A stretch of 8,194 nucleotides of DNA, from the NCBI GenBank assembly GCA_007116195.1, contig SKIX01000101.1, positions 1-8,194 of the forward strand, given 5' to 3'. Shown piece after piece: positions 1-7,147 of this stretch. The notes under the pieces were generated by a model. That model did not search any database. It saw only the letters and a list, made by a program, of their open reading frames with translations, and had not been told where the DNA came from. Position numbers and translations under genes: made by a program. Origin of the DNA: Marinospirillum sp. (lineage in GTDB: Bacteria; Pseudomonadota; Gammaproteobacteria; Pseudomonadales; Halomonadaceae). The stretch's first letter is position 1, and each line of letters begins with the position of its first letter.

Positions 1-1110
1 CAAAACCGAATTCAGCATATCGGTGTATTTCTGCCAACCAGTGGCCCCCTTGCTTCTAGCGCCAACGCCATTCGCAATGCTCTAGTAGCCCGCCATCTTT
101 ACACGCAACAACAAGGTATATTCACGCCACAGCTTAGCTTTTATGACACTCAAGCCGCCAGCTTAGATGACCTTTACAAACAAGCTCAAGCTGACCAAGT
201 TGATATTGTCTTAGGCCCCTTGGCTAAATCCCGCGTTGATTTGCTCGAAAGACGCTCTCACTTACCCTTGCCTACACTTGCACTGAACTATGGCAATGAC
301 GAACAGTTTCCTAACACTAGCCTTTACCAATTTGGATTATCTGCTGAAAATGAAGCTCAGCAGGCAGCAATCAAAGCTTGGCAAAGTGGTTTCCGTACCG
401 CTCTAACTCTAACCCCAGAAAGTGACTGGGGCAGCCGAGTCGAACAAAGTTTTATACAAGCCTGGAAAGAGCTTGGCGGTCAACTAGCTCACAGTCGCCA
501 GTATGGCGAATCAACAGACCTGGATACAGCTTTGCGCCAGCTGCTTGAAGTGCAGCTTAGCCAACAGCGCCATCAGCGTTTAATTCGCTTACTAGGACAA
601 AGACCTCACTTTATTGCTCGGCCCCGCGAAGATGCTGACTTCCTGTTTTTACATGCCAGTACAGCAACTGCACGCCAGGTTAAGCCCGCTCTGAGCTTTT
701 TAATGGCTGCTGACCTACCTGTGTTGGCTACTTCATCCGTTTATGCTGGCACCCCTAACCCTAGCCAGGACAGAGACATGAACGGCATTGCCTTTTGCGA
801 TATCAGCTGGTATCTGAACCCTGAAGATGAGCTTCAATCAATAATACGGCAAACCTGGCCTAACAGCATGAATCGTTACGGACGCTTGTATGCTATGGGT
901 GTTGATGCTTACTTACTAGCACAGCGCTTAGAGCTACTTGATCACCTGCCTGCATCTAGGATCGATGGGGCAACGGGTCGACTCAGTCAAAATAACCGCA
1001 GAATAGTGCGTGAACTCCAATGGGCTCAGTTCATTGCTGGTCGGCCTCAACCACTTGCTGAGCAAGCTTTTCAGCAAAGGCAGCTAATTGATCAACTAGA
1101 ACTGGATTAA
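1..1110 (+). CDS. lpoA: LpoA, outer-membrane lipoprotein activator of PBP1a (C-terminal domain; 5' end outside window)
   Basis: LpoA is an outer-membrane lipoprotein that reaches through the periplasm to activate the peptidoglycan synthase PBP1a. The frame is open from base 1, so the gene begins upstream; a TTG at 220 is an internal leucine codon, not a start. The visible 369 residues correspond to the C-terminal, periplasmic-binding-protein-like domain. It opens with a strand-and-loop resembling the start of that domain (HIGVFLPTSGPLA near residue 6), then a VLGPLAKSRV segment near residue 70. A later block (LATSSVYAG, then NGIAFCDISWYL) matches a conserved LpoA stretch. The lipoprotein signal and N-terminal helical domain are not visible. 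The TAA stop lies one base before yraN, so the two are probably co-transcribed and translationally coupled. Family call is firm; the PBP1a role is inferred from E. coli and Pseudomonas. Confidence 0.93.
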   Translation, partial: QNRIQHIGVFLPTSGPLASSANAIRNALVARHLYTQQQGIFTPQLSFYDTQAASLDDLYKQAQADQVDIVLGPLAKSRVDLLERRSHLPLPTLALNYGNDEQFPNTSLYQFGLSAENEAQQAAIKAWQSGFRTALTLTPESDWGSRVEQSFIQAWKELGGQLAHSRQYGESTDLDTALRQLLEVQLSQQRHQRLIRLLGQRPHFIARPREDADFLFLHASTATARQVKPALSFLMAADLPVLATSSVYAGTPNPSQDRDMNGIAFCDISWYLNPEDELQSIIRQTWPNSMNRYGRLYAMGVDAYLLAQRLELLDHLPASRIDGATGRLSQNNRRIVRELQWAQFIAGRPQPLAEQAFQQRQLIDQLELD

Positions 1111-1111
1111 T

Positions 1112-2085
<974 letters not shown>

Positions 2086-2087
2086 AG

Positions 2088-2504
2088 CTACTTAACAACG
2101 GTAAGATGGGAAGAAGGCCTCGCTTCTTCCTTGTCTTGAGTAGCAGGTGAACTAGAGGGGGCAGCATCAGACTGCTCTTCAGCTTGTAAAGCTGGTTCAG
2201 CACCAAATGCCATACCTGCGCCATTCTCGCGTGCGTAAATAGCTACGACAGCTTCGACTGGAATATAAAGCTGTCGCGGTACACCGCCAAAACGTGCACT
2301 AAAACTCAAAGCTTCATTACTAATTTCCAAGCCACGCGTTGCCGTATCAGATACATTTAAAACCAACTGACCCTCTTGCACCTGCTCTCTTGGCACTTCG
2401 ACACCGGGCATATCAGCAGCAACCAGAACGTGAGGTGTCAGCTGGTTATCCAGCAACCACTCATAAAGGGCTCTAAGTAAATAAGGACGACTTGAAACTG
2501 ACAT
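2088..2504 (-). CDS. sspB: SspB, ClpXP protease specificity-enhancing adaptor
   Basis: SspB binds ssrA-tagged peptides from stalled ribosomes, and other substrates, and delivers them to the ClpXP protease. The 138-residue protein has the typical three parts. A folded substrate-binding domain covers about residues 1-100, starting SSRPYLLRALYEWLLDN and including FGGVPRQLYIPVEAVVAIYARENG at 72-95. A flexible, Ser/Ala/acid-rich linker covers about 102-130. The short C-terminal ClpX-docking tail ends in LTVVK, comparable with the RVVK end of E. coli SspB. The ATG has only a weak AGG eight bases upstream. It follows sspA after 24 bases, so the pair is a two-gene operon. Its stop faces the SIS gene two bases away; the yraP gene often found near here in relatives is absent. 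Confidence 0.96.
   Translation of the reverse strand: MSVSSRPYLLRALYEWLLDNQLTPHVLVAADMPGVEVPREQVQEGQLVLNVSDTATRGLEISNEALSFSARFGGVPRQLYIPVEAVVAIYARENGAGMAFGAEPALQAEEQSDAAPSSSPATQDKEEARPSSHLTVVK
2109..2130. terminator. Candidate hairpin at the convergent gmhA/sspB junction
   Basis: A perfect 8-bp inverted repeat (GGAAGAAG at 2109-2116, CTTCTTCC at 2123-2130, 6-base loop) lies inside the last codons of sspB, about 24 bases past the + strand stop. Neither side carries a long T-run, so it is a weak candidate for an attenuating or bidirectional terminator. No other terminator is possible in the 2-bp gap. Confidence 0.3.
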
Positions 2505-2528
2505 TTTAATGGCCTGCCGGTTATTAAT

Positions 2529-3152
2529 TTAACGCATTTCTTTTTCAGCTTCTGACAAGCTCTCTAAGAAACCGTCACGACTAAAACAACGATCCATGTA
2601 CTCAATTAAAGGCTTGACCTGCTTTTCAGGCAACTCAATACCAAAGTGAGGTAAGCGCCAAAGAATCGGTAGAACACAGCAATCAACTAAGCTGAACTCT
2701 TCGCTCATAAAGAAAGGGCAATCAGAAAAAATAGGCGCGACACCAATGATACTTTCACGCAATTCCTTGCGAGCCTTGTCAGCTTTTTTACCTTCTTCAG
2801 CAACCAAAGTATCCACTAAAGGGCTCCACTCACGCTCAATACGATGAACCCATAGGCGGCTTTGTGCACGAGCAACAGGGTAAACAGGTAATAGAGGCGG
2901 ATGCGGAAAGCGCTCGTCAAGATACTCCATCATCACTTTAGATTCATAGAGCACTAAATCTCGATCCAACAAGGTTGGCAAGCTATTGTAAGGATTCAAA
3001 TCTGCCAGTTCTGCTGGTTTGTTATTGGGGTTGATGTCCAGCAAATCGACAGTCACCCCCTTCTCTGCCAATACGATACGAACTCGGTGACTATAATGAT
3101 CACTTCCGTCCGAGAAGTAGGTCATAGAAGAACGCTTGGTAACAACGCCCAT
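2529..3152 (-). CDS. sspA: SspA, stringent starvation protein A (RNA polymerase-associated)
   Basis: SspA has a glutathione S-transferase fold without GST activity. It binds RNA polymerase and affects stationary-phase, acid-stress and virulence transcription in relatives. I place the start at the ATG at 3152, giving 207 residues: GAGGAA sits six bases upstream, and the N-terminus ([14 protein letters not shown]) then aligns with E. coli SspA. A longer frame from a TTG at 3170 would put that ribosome binding site inside the gene. A thioredoxin-like N-terminal domain (about 8-80) with [13 protein letters not shown] at 20-32 and LPTLLDRDL at 58-66 is followed by a helical C-terminal domain ending in SEAEKEMR. 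The Pro83-His84-Pro85 surface motif, equivalent to the PHP at 84-86 needed for function in E. coli, is present. sspB follows on the same transcript. Confidence 0.96.
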   Translation of the reverse strand: MGVVTKRSSMTYFSDGSDHYSHRVRIVLAEKGVTVDLLDINPNNKPAELADLNPYNSLPTLLDRDLVLYESKVMMEYLDERFPHPPLLPVYPVARAQSRLWVHRIEREWSPLVDTLVAEEGKKADKARKELRESIIGVAPIFSDCPFFMSEEFSLVDCCVLPILWRLPHFGIELPEKQVKPLIEYMDRCFSRDGFLESLSEAEKEMR

Positions 3153-3158
3153 TGATAA

Positions 3159-3164
3159 TTCCTC
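3159..3164 (-). promoter_or_regulatory. Ribosome binding site deciding the sspA start
   Basis: On the - strand GAGGAA lies six bases before the ATG at 3152. It would be inside the coding region if the upstream TTG at 3170 were used, which argues for the shorter protein. Confidence 0.75.
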
Positions 3165-3183
3165 ACTCAACTGTAAGCCTCCT

Positions 3184-3213
3184 ACTATAACGCCTTGAGG
3201 CTAAGAAAAGCAA
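3184..3213 (-). promoter_or_regulatory. Candidate sigma70-type promoter for sspAB
   Basis: On the - strand TTGCTT (3213-3208) and TATAGT (3189-3184) are 18 bases apart. The -10 matches the consensus at five of six bases; the -35 is weak, three of six. Transcription would begin near 3177 with a leader of about 25 bases. The -35 uses the T-rich tail of the petC terminator. The -10 is enclosed by an AGCCTC/GAGGCT inverted repeat (3176-3181 and 3197-3202). Confidence 0.4.
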
Positions 3214-3241
3214 AAAGCGCACGGTCGCCCGCACGCTTTTT
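3212..3241 (-). terminator. Rho-independent terminator of petABC
   Basis: In the - strand RNA this forms a continuous 13-bp stem: AAAAAGCG with CGCUUUUU, two G-U pairs, then CGG with CCG, closed by a GCGA (GNRA-type) tetraloop. It is followed by GC and a U4 tract. It starts 43 bases past the petC stop. In + strand RNA the two wobble positions become C-A mismatches, so the structure favours - strand termination. Confidence 0.85.
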
Positions 3242-3284
3242 ACTGTAACTACAGCTTCATAGACTGCAAGCCGTAAAAAACTGC

Positions 3285-4049
3285 TTAGTGCTTAATATCA
3301 CGCCAGTACTCTTTCTTCAGCAGGTAAGAGAAGATAAAGAATACAAAGATGAACAAGAGCACTTTAGGACCTAAGCGATCACTCTGGTATTTGCTGGGCT
3401 CACCAACATAGACCATAAAGTTAGTCAAATCATAAACCGCTTGGTCATACTCAGCAGGGGATAGGCTACCTGCACGCACTTCCCGGAAGCAGTCACGTGG
3501 GTTAGCAACAGTACCTCGTAGCGGATCAGTTGTTTTAACTTCAACTGCGTTAGGATCACACACCAGCTCATATTCACCCTGAAGATGAATTAGAGGGTGA
3601 GGCATACCGATGTCTTCAAACACCGTGTTATTAACACCGTAAGGGCGACCTTCTTCAAGGTAATAACCACGTAGCAGGCTATAAATGTAATCAGCGCCGT
3701 GAGAACGGGTCATCAGACTCAGGTCAGGTGGCGGAGTACCAAAAAAGGATTCGCCATCTTCACGCGTCATACCATTCAGCATCTGATCGTTGTAAGCCAG
3801 CTGCGGACTGAGAATCAGGTTTTCTTCGATAACATCCTGAGGAATACCCAAGTCTTCTGCAGTACGAGAGAAGCGCTGGTGTTCTGCTGTATGGCAGCCC
3901 ATACAGTAGTTGACAAAAAGGCGCGCACCATTGTGCAACGACTCAAAGTTATAAATATCTGGCTTCATAGAGTCCAGTTTGCCGGAAGGCGCAGCCACAG
4001 CGATGGCCGGCACCAAGGCGAAAACGATTGCCAAGAGTTGCTTTTTCAT
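3285..4049 (-). CDS. petC: PetC, cytochrome c1 subunit of the cytochrome bc1 complex
   Basis: Cytochrome c1 takes electrons from the Rieske protein and passes them to a soluble or membrane cytochrome c on the periplasmic side. I start it at the ATG at 4049, giving 254 residues with a clean Sec signal peptide (MKKQ, a hydrophobic core, AVAA cleavage region near residue 19). A GTG frame opening at 4082 would bury that signal. Haem c attaches at CMGCH, residues 49-53, with His53 as one axial ligand; Met149 in IGMPHPL is the likely second. PPPDLSL at 106-112 is a conserved c1 stretch. Cys164 and Cys187 may form a disulfide, as similar cysteines occur in the Pseudomonas protein. A single C-terminal membrane helix (about 229-246) ends in KKEYWRDIKH. 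Its ATG shares a base with the petB stop (TAATG). Confidence 0.97.
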   Translation of the reverse strand: MKKQLLAIVFALVPAIAVAAPSGKLDSMKPDIYNFESLHNGARLFVNYCMGCHTAEHQRFSRTAEDLGIPQDVIEENLILSPQLAYNDQMLNGMTREDGESFFGTPPPDLSLMTRSHGADYIYSLLRGYYLEEGRPYGVNNTVFEDIGMPHPLIHLQGEYELVCDPNAVEVKTTDPLRGTVANPRDCFREVRAGSLSPAEYDQAVYDLTNFMVYVGEPSKYQSDRLGPKVLLFIFVFFIFSYLLKKEYWRDIKH

Positions 4050-5308
4050 TAGCCGGTCACCCTTTCTGGAACAGGTTTGCACTTCTCATAGCGAGTATAG
4101 AAAGGCATGAGAACAAAATAAGCGAAGTAAATTACTGTTGCAATCTGAGCCACGATGGTACGCAGGGTAGTCGAAGGCAGAGCGCCCAGAATACCTAGAA
4201 CCACGAAGCTGATACAGAAAAGAGCAAGAGCAACTTTACTCATCCAGCCTTTGTAACGAATAGAGCGAACAGGGCTACGATCCAACCAGGGCAGCACAAA
4301 CAAAACCGCGATGGATGCACCCATAAATACAACACCTAGGAATTCAGCTTCCAAACCAAAGAGCGAGAAGGTAATTGCACGCAAAATGGCATAGAAAGGT
4401 GTGAAGTACCAAACAGGGGCAATGTGATCAGGCGTTGTTAGCGGGTCAGCCGGAATAAAGTTGGGATGCTCAATGAAGAAACCGCCCATTTCCGGGAAAT
4501 AAAAGACCACAATCGCAAACACAAACAAGAACACTGCAACACCCACGATGTCTTTAACAGTGTAGTAAGGGTGGAAAGGAATACCATCTTTAGGTACACC
4601 GTTTTCATCCAGGTTGTTTTTGATCTCAACACCATCTGGGTTGTTAGAGCCCACTTCATGCAGAGCAATAATATGCAGAACCACTAAGCCTAAAATGACT
4701 ATGGGTAGAGCAATAACGTGCAAGGCAAAGAAGCGGTTCAAAGTAATACCGGAAATCAGGTAGTCACCGCGAATCCACTGAGCCAAGTCAGGACCAATCA
4801 AGGGAATGGCGCCAAACAAGGAAATAATAACCTGAGCACCCCAGTAGGACATTTGACCCCAAGGCAGCATGTAACCCATAAAGGCTTCAGCCATGAGCGC
4901 TAGGTAAATACACATACCAAACACCCAGATTAGCTCACGAGGCTTTTGATAAGAGCCATACATCATGCCGCGCAGCATATGCAGGTAAACCACCACAAAG
5001 AAGCCAGACGCCCCCGTGGTATGCATGTAACGCAACAGCCAGCCATATTCCACATCACGCATGATGTATTCCATGGAAGCAAAGGCACCTTCAGCAGAAG
5101 GGTTGTAGCTCATTGTCAGCCAGATACCAGTAATAATCTGGTTGACCAGCATTAGCAAAGCTAGAGAACCAAAAAAGTACCAGAAATTAAAGTTTTTAGG
5201 CGCGTAATACTTACTCAGGTGATCCTGCCACAGCTGGGTTGCAGGAAAGCGGTCGTCGACCCACCGCATCAAACCTTTTTCAGCCTTAGCGCGATTCGGG
5301 TTACCCAT
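4049..5308 (-). CDS. petB: PetB, cytochrome b subunit of the cytochrome bc1 complex
   Basis: Cytochrome b is the membrane core of complex III and holds both quinone sites and two b-type haems. The protein has 419 residues with about eight membrane helices (near 43-66, 92-112, 127-148, 193-216, 254-272, 318-342, 359-378, 388-405). Haem ligands are His96 and His197 for one haem and His110 and His212 for the other. The helix-B pair is 14 residues apart but the helix-D pair is 15 apart. The Qo-site motif is PVWY at 298-301 instead of the mitochondrial and alphaproteobacterial PEWY; I recall the same in other beta/gammaproteobacterial cytochromes b. MLPWGQMSYWGA at 147-158 is the conserved cd1 region. 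A strong GAGGAG lies eight bases upstream inside petA, and the ATG overlaps the petA stop by one base (TAATG). Confidence 0.98.
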   Translation of the reverse strand: MGNPNRAKAEKGLMRWVDDRFPATQLWQDHLSKYYAPKNFNFWYFFGSLALLMLVNQIITGIWLTMSYNPSAEGAFASMEYIMRDVEYGWLLRYMHTTGASGFFVVVYLHMLRGMMYGSYQKPRELIWVFGMCIYLALMAEAFMGYMLPWGQMSYWGAQVIISLFGAIPLIGPDLAQWIRGDYLISGITLNRFFALHVIALPIVILGLVVLHIIALHEVGSNNPDGVEIKNNLDENGVPKDGIPFHPYYTVKDIVGVAVFLFVFAIVVFYFPEMGGFFIEHPNFIPADPLTTPDHIAPVWYFTPFYAILRAITFSLFGLEAEFLGVVFMGASIAVLFVLPWLDRSPVRSIRYKGWMSKVALALFCISFVVLGILGALPSTTLRTIVAQIATVIYFAYFVLMPFYTRYEKCKPVPERVTG

Positions 5309-5910
5309 TAGGCGTTCTCCTCATCGACACCAACAATTATTGTATGATCATCCACGTAGCTGTGCGGAGGCACGACCAGGTTGGTCGGTGCTGGCTGGTT
5401 GCGGTAAACCCGACCGGCCAAGTCAAAGCGCGAACCATGACAAGGACAAAAGAAGCCACCCAACCAATCAGACCCTAAATCATTAGGAGCAATTTCAGGC
5501 CGATAGGTTGGTGAACAGCCCAAGTGGGTACAGATACCGATGGCGACTAAATATTGCGGCTTGATAGAGCGGTGACGATTTTGCGCATATTCAGGCTGCT
5601 GATCACTACTTTGAGCATTAGATTGAGGATCGCGGATGCGATCGTCCAGCTGCTCCAGAGTTGCCAGCATTTCTTCAGTACGATGTACTATCCAAACAGG
5701 ACGTCCACGCCATTCGACCGTCATTTGCTGACCTGGCTCCAGCCTTGAAATATCAGCTGTAGCCGGTGCACCAGCTGCACGGGCCCTAGCACTTGGATGC
5801 CAGGAGGCAACGAAAGGTACCGCTACCCCGACTGCGCCCACCGCCCCTATGACGGAGGTCGCACCCACGAGGAAGCGCCGCCGCCCCTTGTTTACGCCAT
5901 CATTACTCAT
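5308..5910 (-). CDS. petA: PetA, Rieske iron-sulfur subunit of the cytochrome bc1 complex
   Basis: The Rieske protein oxidises ubiquinol at the Qo site of cytochrome b and moves the electron to cytochrome c1. It has 200 residues. The N-terminus carries a Tat-type signal/anchor: GRRRFLVGA at 9-17 followed by a Gly/Ala/Val-rich membrane segment (about 15-36), normally uncleaved. The [2Fe-2S] cluster motifs are CTHLGC at 127-132 and CPCHGS at 155-160, giving ligands Cys127, His129, Cys155 and His158 and the stabilising disulfide Cys132-Cys157. A polar stretch at about 92-115 precedes the cluster domain, as in Pseudomonas-type proteins. The ATG has GGAG eight bases upstream. It is the first gene of petABC, separated from rpsI by a terminator and a candidate promoter. 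Confidence 0.98.
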   Translation of the reverse strand: MSNDGVNKGRRRFLVGATSVIGAVGAVGVAVPFVASWHPSARARAAGAPATADISRLEPGQQMTVEWRGRPVWIVHRTEEMLATLEQLDDRIRDPQSNAQSSDQQPEYAQNRHRSIKPQYLVAIGICTHLGCSPTYRPEIAPNDLGSDWLGGFFCPCHGSRFDLAGRVYRNQPAPTNLVVPPHSYVDDHTIIVGVDEENA

Positions 5911-5942
5911 TGAAGGTTCTCCCCATCTACAAACAGTCTATC

Positions 5943-5961
5943 CGAGCAGAGAAACTGCTCG
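5943..5961 (-). promoter_or_regulatory. Perfect dyad/hairpin in the petA leader
   Basis: CGAGCAG and CTGCTCG form a perfect 7-bp inverted repeat around a 5-base loop, ending 32 bases before the petA ATG and downstream of the candidate promoter. No T-run follows, so it is not a normal terminator. It may be an mRNA leader hairpin or a repressor site; function unknown. Confidence 0.45.
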
Positions 5962-5982
5962 AACCATTTCTAAATAGATCTA

Positions 5983-6011
5983 ATATTAAAAAAAAGCGCC
6001 GCTCAAAACAA
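5983..6011 (-). promoter_or_regulatory. Candidate sigma70-type promoter for petABC
   Basis: On the - strand TTGTTT (6011-6006) and TAATAT (5988-5983) are separated by exactly 17 bases, the spacer ending in a T-tract. Expected transcription start is near 5976, inside the palindrome TAGATCTA (5975-5982), leaving a leader of about 66 bases before petA. The T8 tract next to a GC-rich AGCGGCGCT could instead be a very weak second terminator of rpsI, but its stem is only 3 bp. Confidence 0.5.
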
Positions 6012-6065
6012 GAAAGCCAGCCTTATAAACCCTAGTGCATTAGTGGTATAGCTTAATTGAGTGGC

Positions 6066-6101
6066 AAAAAAAAACGCCTAACCAGCAGCGGCCAGGCGTT
6101 T
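6066..6101 (-). terminator. Rho-independent terminator of rplM-rpsI
   Basis: On the - strand AAACGCCT pairs with AGGCGTTT, extended inward by GGCC with GGUU (two G-U and two C-G pairs), around a 6-base GCUGCU loop. This 12-bp stem is followed by six further Ts. It begins 26 bases after the rpsI stop and isolates the ribosomal operon from petABC. Confidence 0.93.
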
Positions 6102-6127
6102 CCGGGAAGTCGAAGACAGCCCGACGA

Positions 6128-6520
6128 TTAACGCTTGGAGTACTGCGGACGCTTACGTGCTTTGCGCAGACCCACTTTCTTACGCTCAACCATACGCGCA
6201 TCGCGAGTAACATAGCCAGCAGTGCGCAGCTCGCTACGCAGAGACTCATCATAGTCCATTAGCGCGCGGGTAATACCGTGACGGATAGCGCCAGCTTGAC
6301 CACTTGCACCACCACCAGAAACGGTAATGTGTAAATCAAATTTTTCAACGTTATCAGTAAGCTCTAAAGGCTGCATAACAACCATGCGTGAAGTTTCACG
6401 ACCAAAGTATTCTTGCAGGCTAGAGCCATTAATAGAGATCTTTCCGCTGCCTGGTTTGATAAAAACACGAGCAGTTGAAGTTTTGCGACGGCCGGTGCCG
6501 TAGTTTTGAGTAGCAGACAT
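6128..6520 (-). CDS. rpsI: RpsI, 30S ribosomal protein S9
   Basis: S9 is a small-subunit ribosomal protein whose C-terminal tail reaches the P-site tRNA. The 130-residue length is standard for the family. Recognisable parts are the N-terminal [15 protein letters not shown] (residues 7-21), [15 protein letters not shown] (69-83) and the basic tail [17 protein letters not shown], ending in the invariant Ser-Lys-Arg that contacts tRNA. The ATG has GGAAGGG in the 13-base gap after the rplM stop. It forms the conserved rplM-rpsI operon and is followed by a strong intrinsic terminator. Confidence 0.99.
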   Translation of the reverse strand: MSATQNYGTGRRKTSTARVFIKPGSGKISINGSSLQEYFGRETSRMVVMQPLELTDNVEKFDLHITVSGGGASGQAGAIRHGITRALMDYDESLRSELRTAGYVTRDARMVERKKVGLRKARKRPQYSKR

Positions 6521-6533
6521 GACGACCCTTCCG

Positions 6534-6962
6534 TTAGATGTTCAGAGTTTGCGGTTGCTGGGCGGCATGAGGATGCTCCGCACCTGCGTAGACCTTAAGT
6601 TTTGCCAGCATGGCACGACCTAAAGGACCCTTGGGCAACATACCCTTGACCGCACCCTGAATAACACGCTCAGGCGCATGGTCAATCAGCTTCTCAAAAG
6701 ACATCTGTTTGATGCCGCCTGGAAAGCCAGAGTGACGATAGTAGATTTTATCTTTAGCTTTTTTACCCGTGACCTTAACCTTCTCGGCGTTAACAATCAC
6801 CAAGTAATCGCCTGTATCAACGTGCGGGGTGTATTCTGGTTTATGCTTACCGCGCAGGCGGCGAGCAATCTCGGTAGCTAGACGACCGAGGGTTTTATCT
6901 GTGGCATCAACCACATACCAGTCGCGCTTTACGCTTTCCGGTTTTGCTGAAAATGTTTTCAT
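6534..6962 (-). CDS. rplM: RplM, 50S ribosomal protein L13
   Basis: L13 is an early-assembling large-subunit protein that binds 23S rRNA. It has 142 residues, the same as E. coli L13. Characteristic blocks are the N-terminal MKTFSAKP and [18 protein letters not shown] (14-31), the [21 protein letters not shown] region (40-59), [12 protein letters not shown] (74-85) and [13 protein letters not shown] (107-119). A GAGG eight bases before the ATG supports the start. It leads the rplM-rpsI operon. In E. coli L13 is reported to repress this operon through the rplM leader; the roughly 100-base leader here could act likewise, but that is inference. Confidence 0.99.
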   Translation of the reverse strand: MKTFSAKPESVKRDWYVVDATDKTLGRLATEIARRLRGKHKPEYTPHVDTGDYLVIVNAEKVKVTGKKAKDKIYYRHSGFPGGIKQMSFEKLIDHAPERVIQGAVKGMLPKGPLGRAMLAKLKVYAGAEHPHAAQQPQTLNI

Positions 6963-7062
6963 TACTACTGCCTCAGTAGGATCATCTCGACTTGACTTCC
7001 AGTCACTTAAATTGACTAACTAGAGTCAGATCGCACTGATCTTTACCTATTTTTATTGGGTT
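6963..7062 (-). promoter_or_regulatory. rplM 5' leader with small inverted repeats
   Basis: If the candidate promoter is right, about 100 untranslated bases precede rplM. They hold AGATC/GATCT around a 5-base loop (7028-7042) and AGTCA/TGACT around a 7-base loop (7001-7017), the latter extendable by two G-U pairs. These could be an autoregulatory L13-binding structure; the sequence shows only the repeats. Confidence 0.35.
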
Positions 7063-7068
7063 ACTCAA

Positions 7069-7098
7069 ATTCTAAGAGTAACGGCTTGCCTGAAACAA
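7069..7098 (-). promoter_or_regulatory. Candidate sigma70-type promoter for rplM-rpsI
   Basis: On the - strand TTGTTT (7098-7093) and TAGAAT (7074-7069, five of six matches to the -10 consensus) are 18 bases apart, in the 185-base zapE-rplM gap. The -35 lies inside a CTGAAA/TTTCAG inverted repeat (7090-7109). I see no clear intrinsic terminator after zapE, so read-through into rplM is also possible. Confidence 0.45.
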
Positions 7099-7147
7099 CC
7101 TGATTTCAGAAGCGCGAATACTAACCTATCAAGCCAGGGTTCGCAAG

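Noticed and set aside
220..1110. lpoA read as a 296-residue gene from a TTG at 220
   Set aside because: The frame is open back to base 1 and the upstream codons encode the conserved start of the LpoA C-terminal domain, so this is a 5'-truncated gene.
3153..3170. Extended SspA N-terminus from a TTG at 3170
   Set aside because: The ribosome binding site for the ATG at 3152 lies in this extension, and the E. coli protein aligns from the ATG.
4050..4082. Extended PetC N-terminus from a GTG at 4082
   Set aside because: It overlaps petB and would place charged residues before a typical Sec signal peptide that begins at the ATG at 4049.
3699..5155. Several + strand open frames opposite petC and petB
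   Set aside because: They are antisense to strongly conserved cytochrome genes, lack ribosome binding sites and resemble no family.
6032..6045. Short direct repeat TAGTG-CAT-TAGTG upstream of petA
   Set aside because: Only 5-bp units in AT-rich spacer; this is expected by chance and not at a promoter element.
6040..6252. Small - strand open frame over the rpsI end and terminator
   Set aside because: It runs through the intrinsic terminator and is out of frame with rpsI; a shadow.
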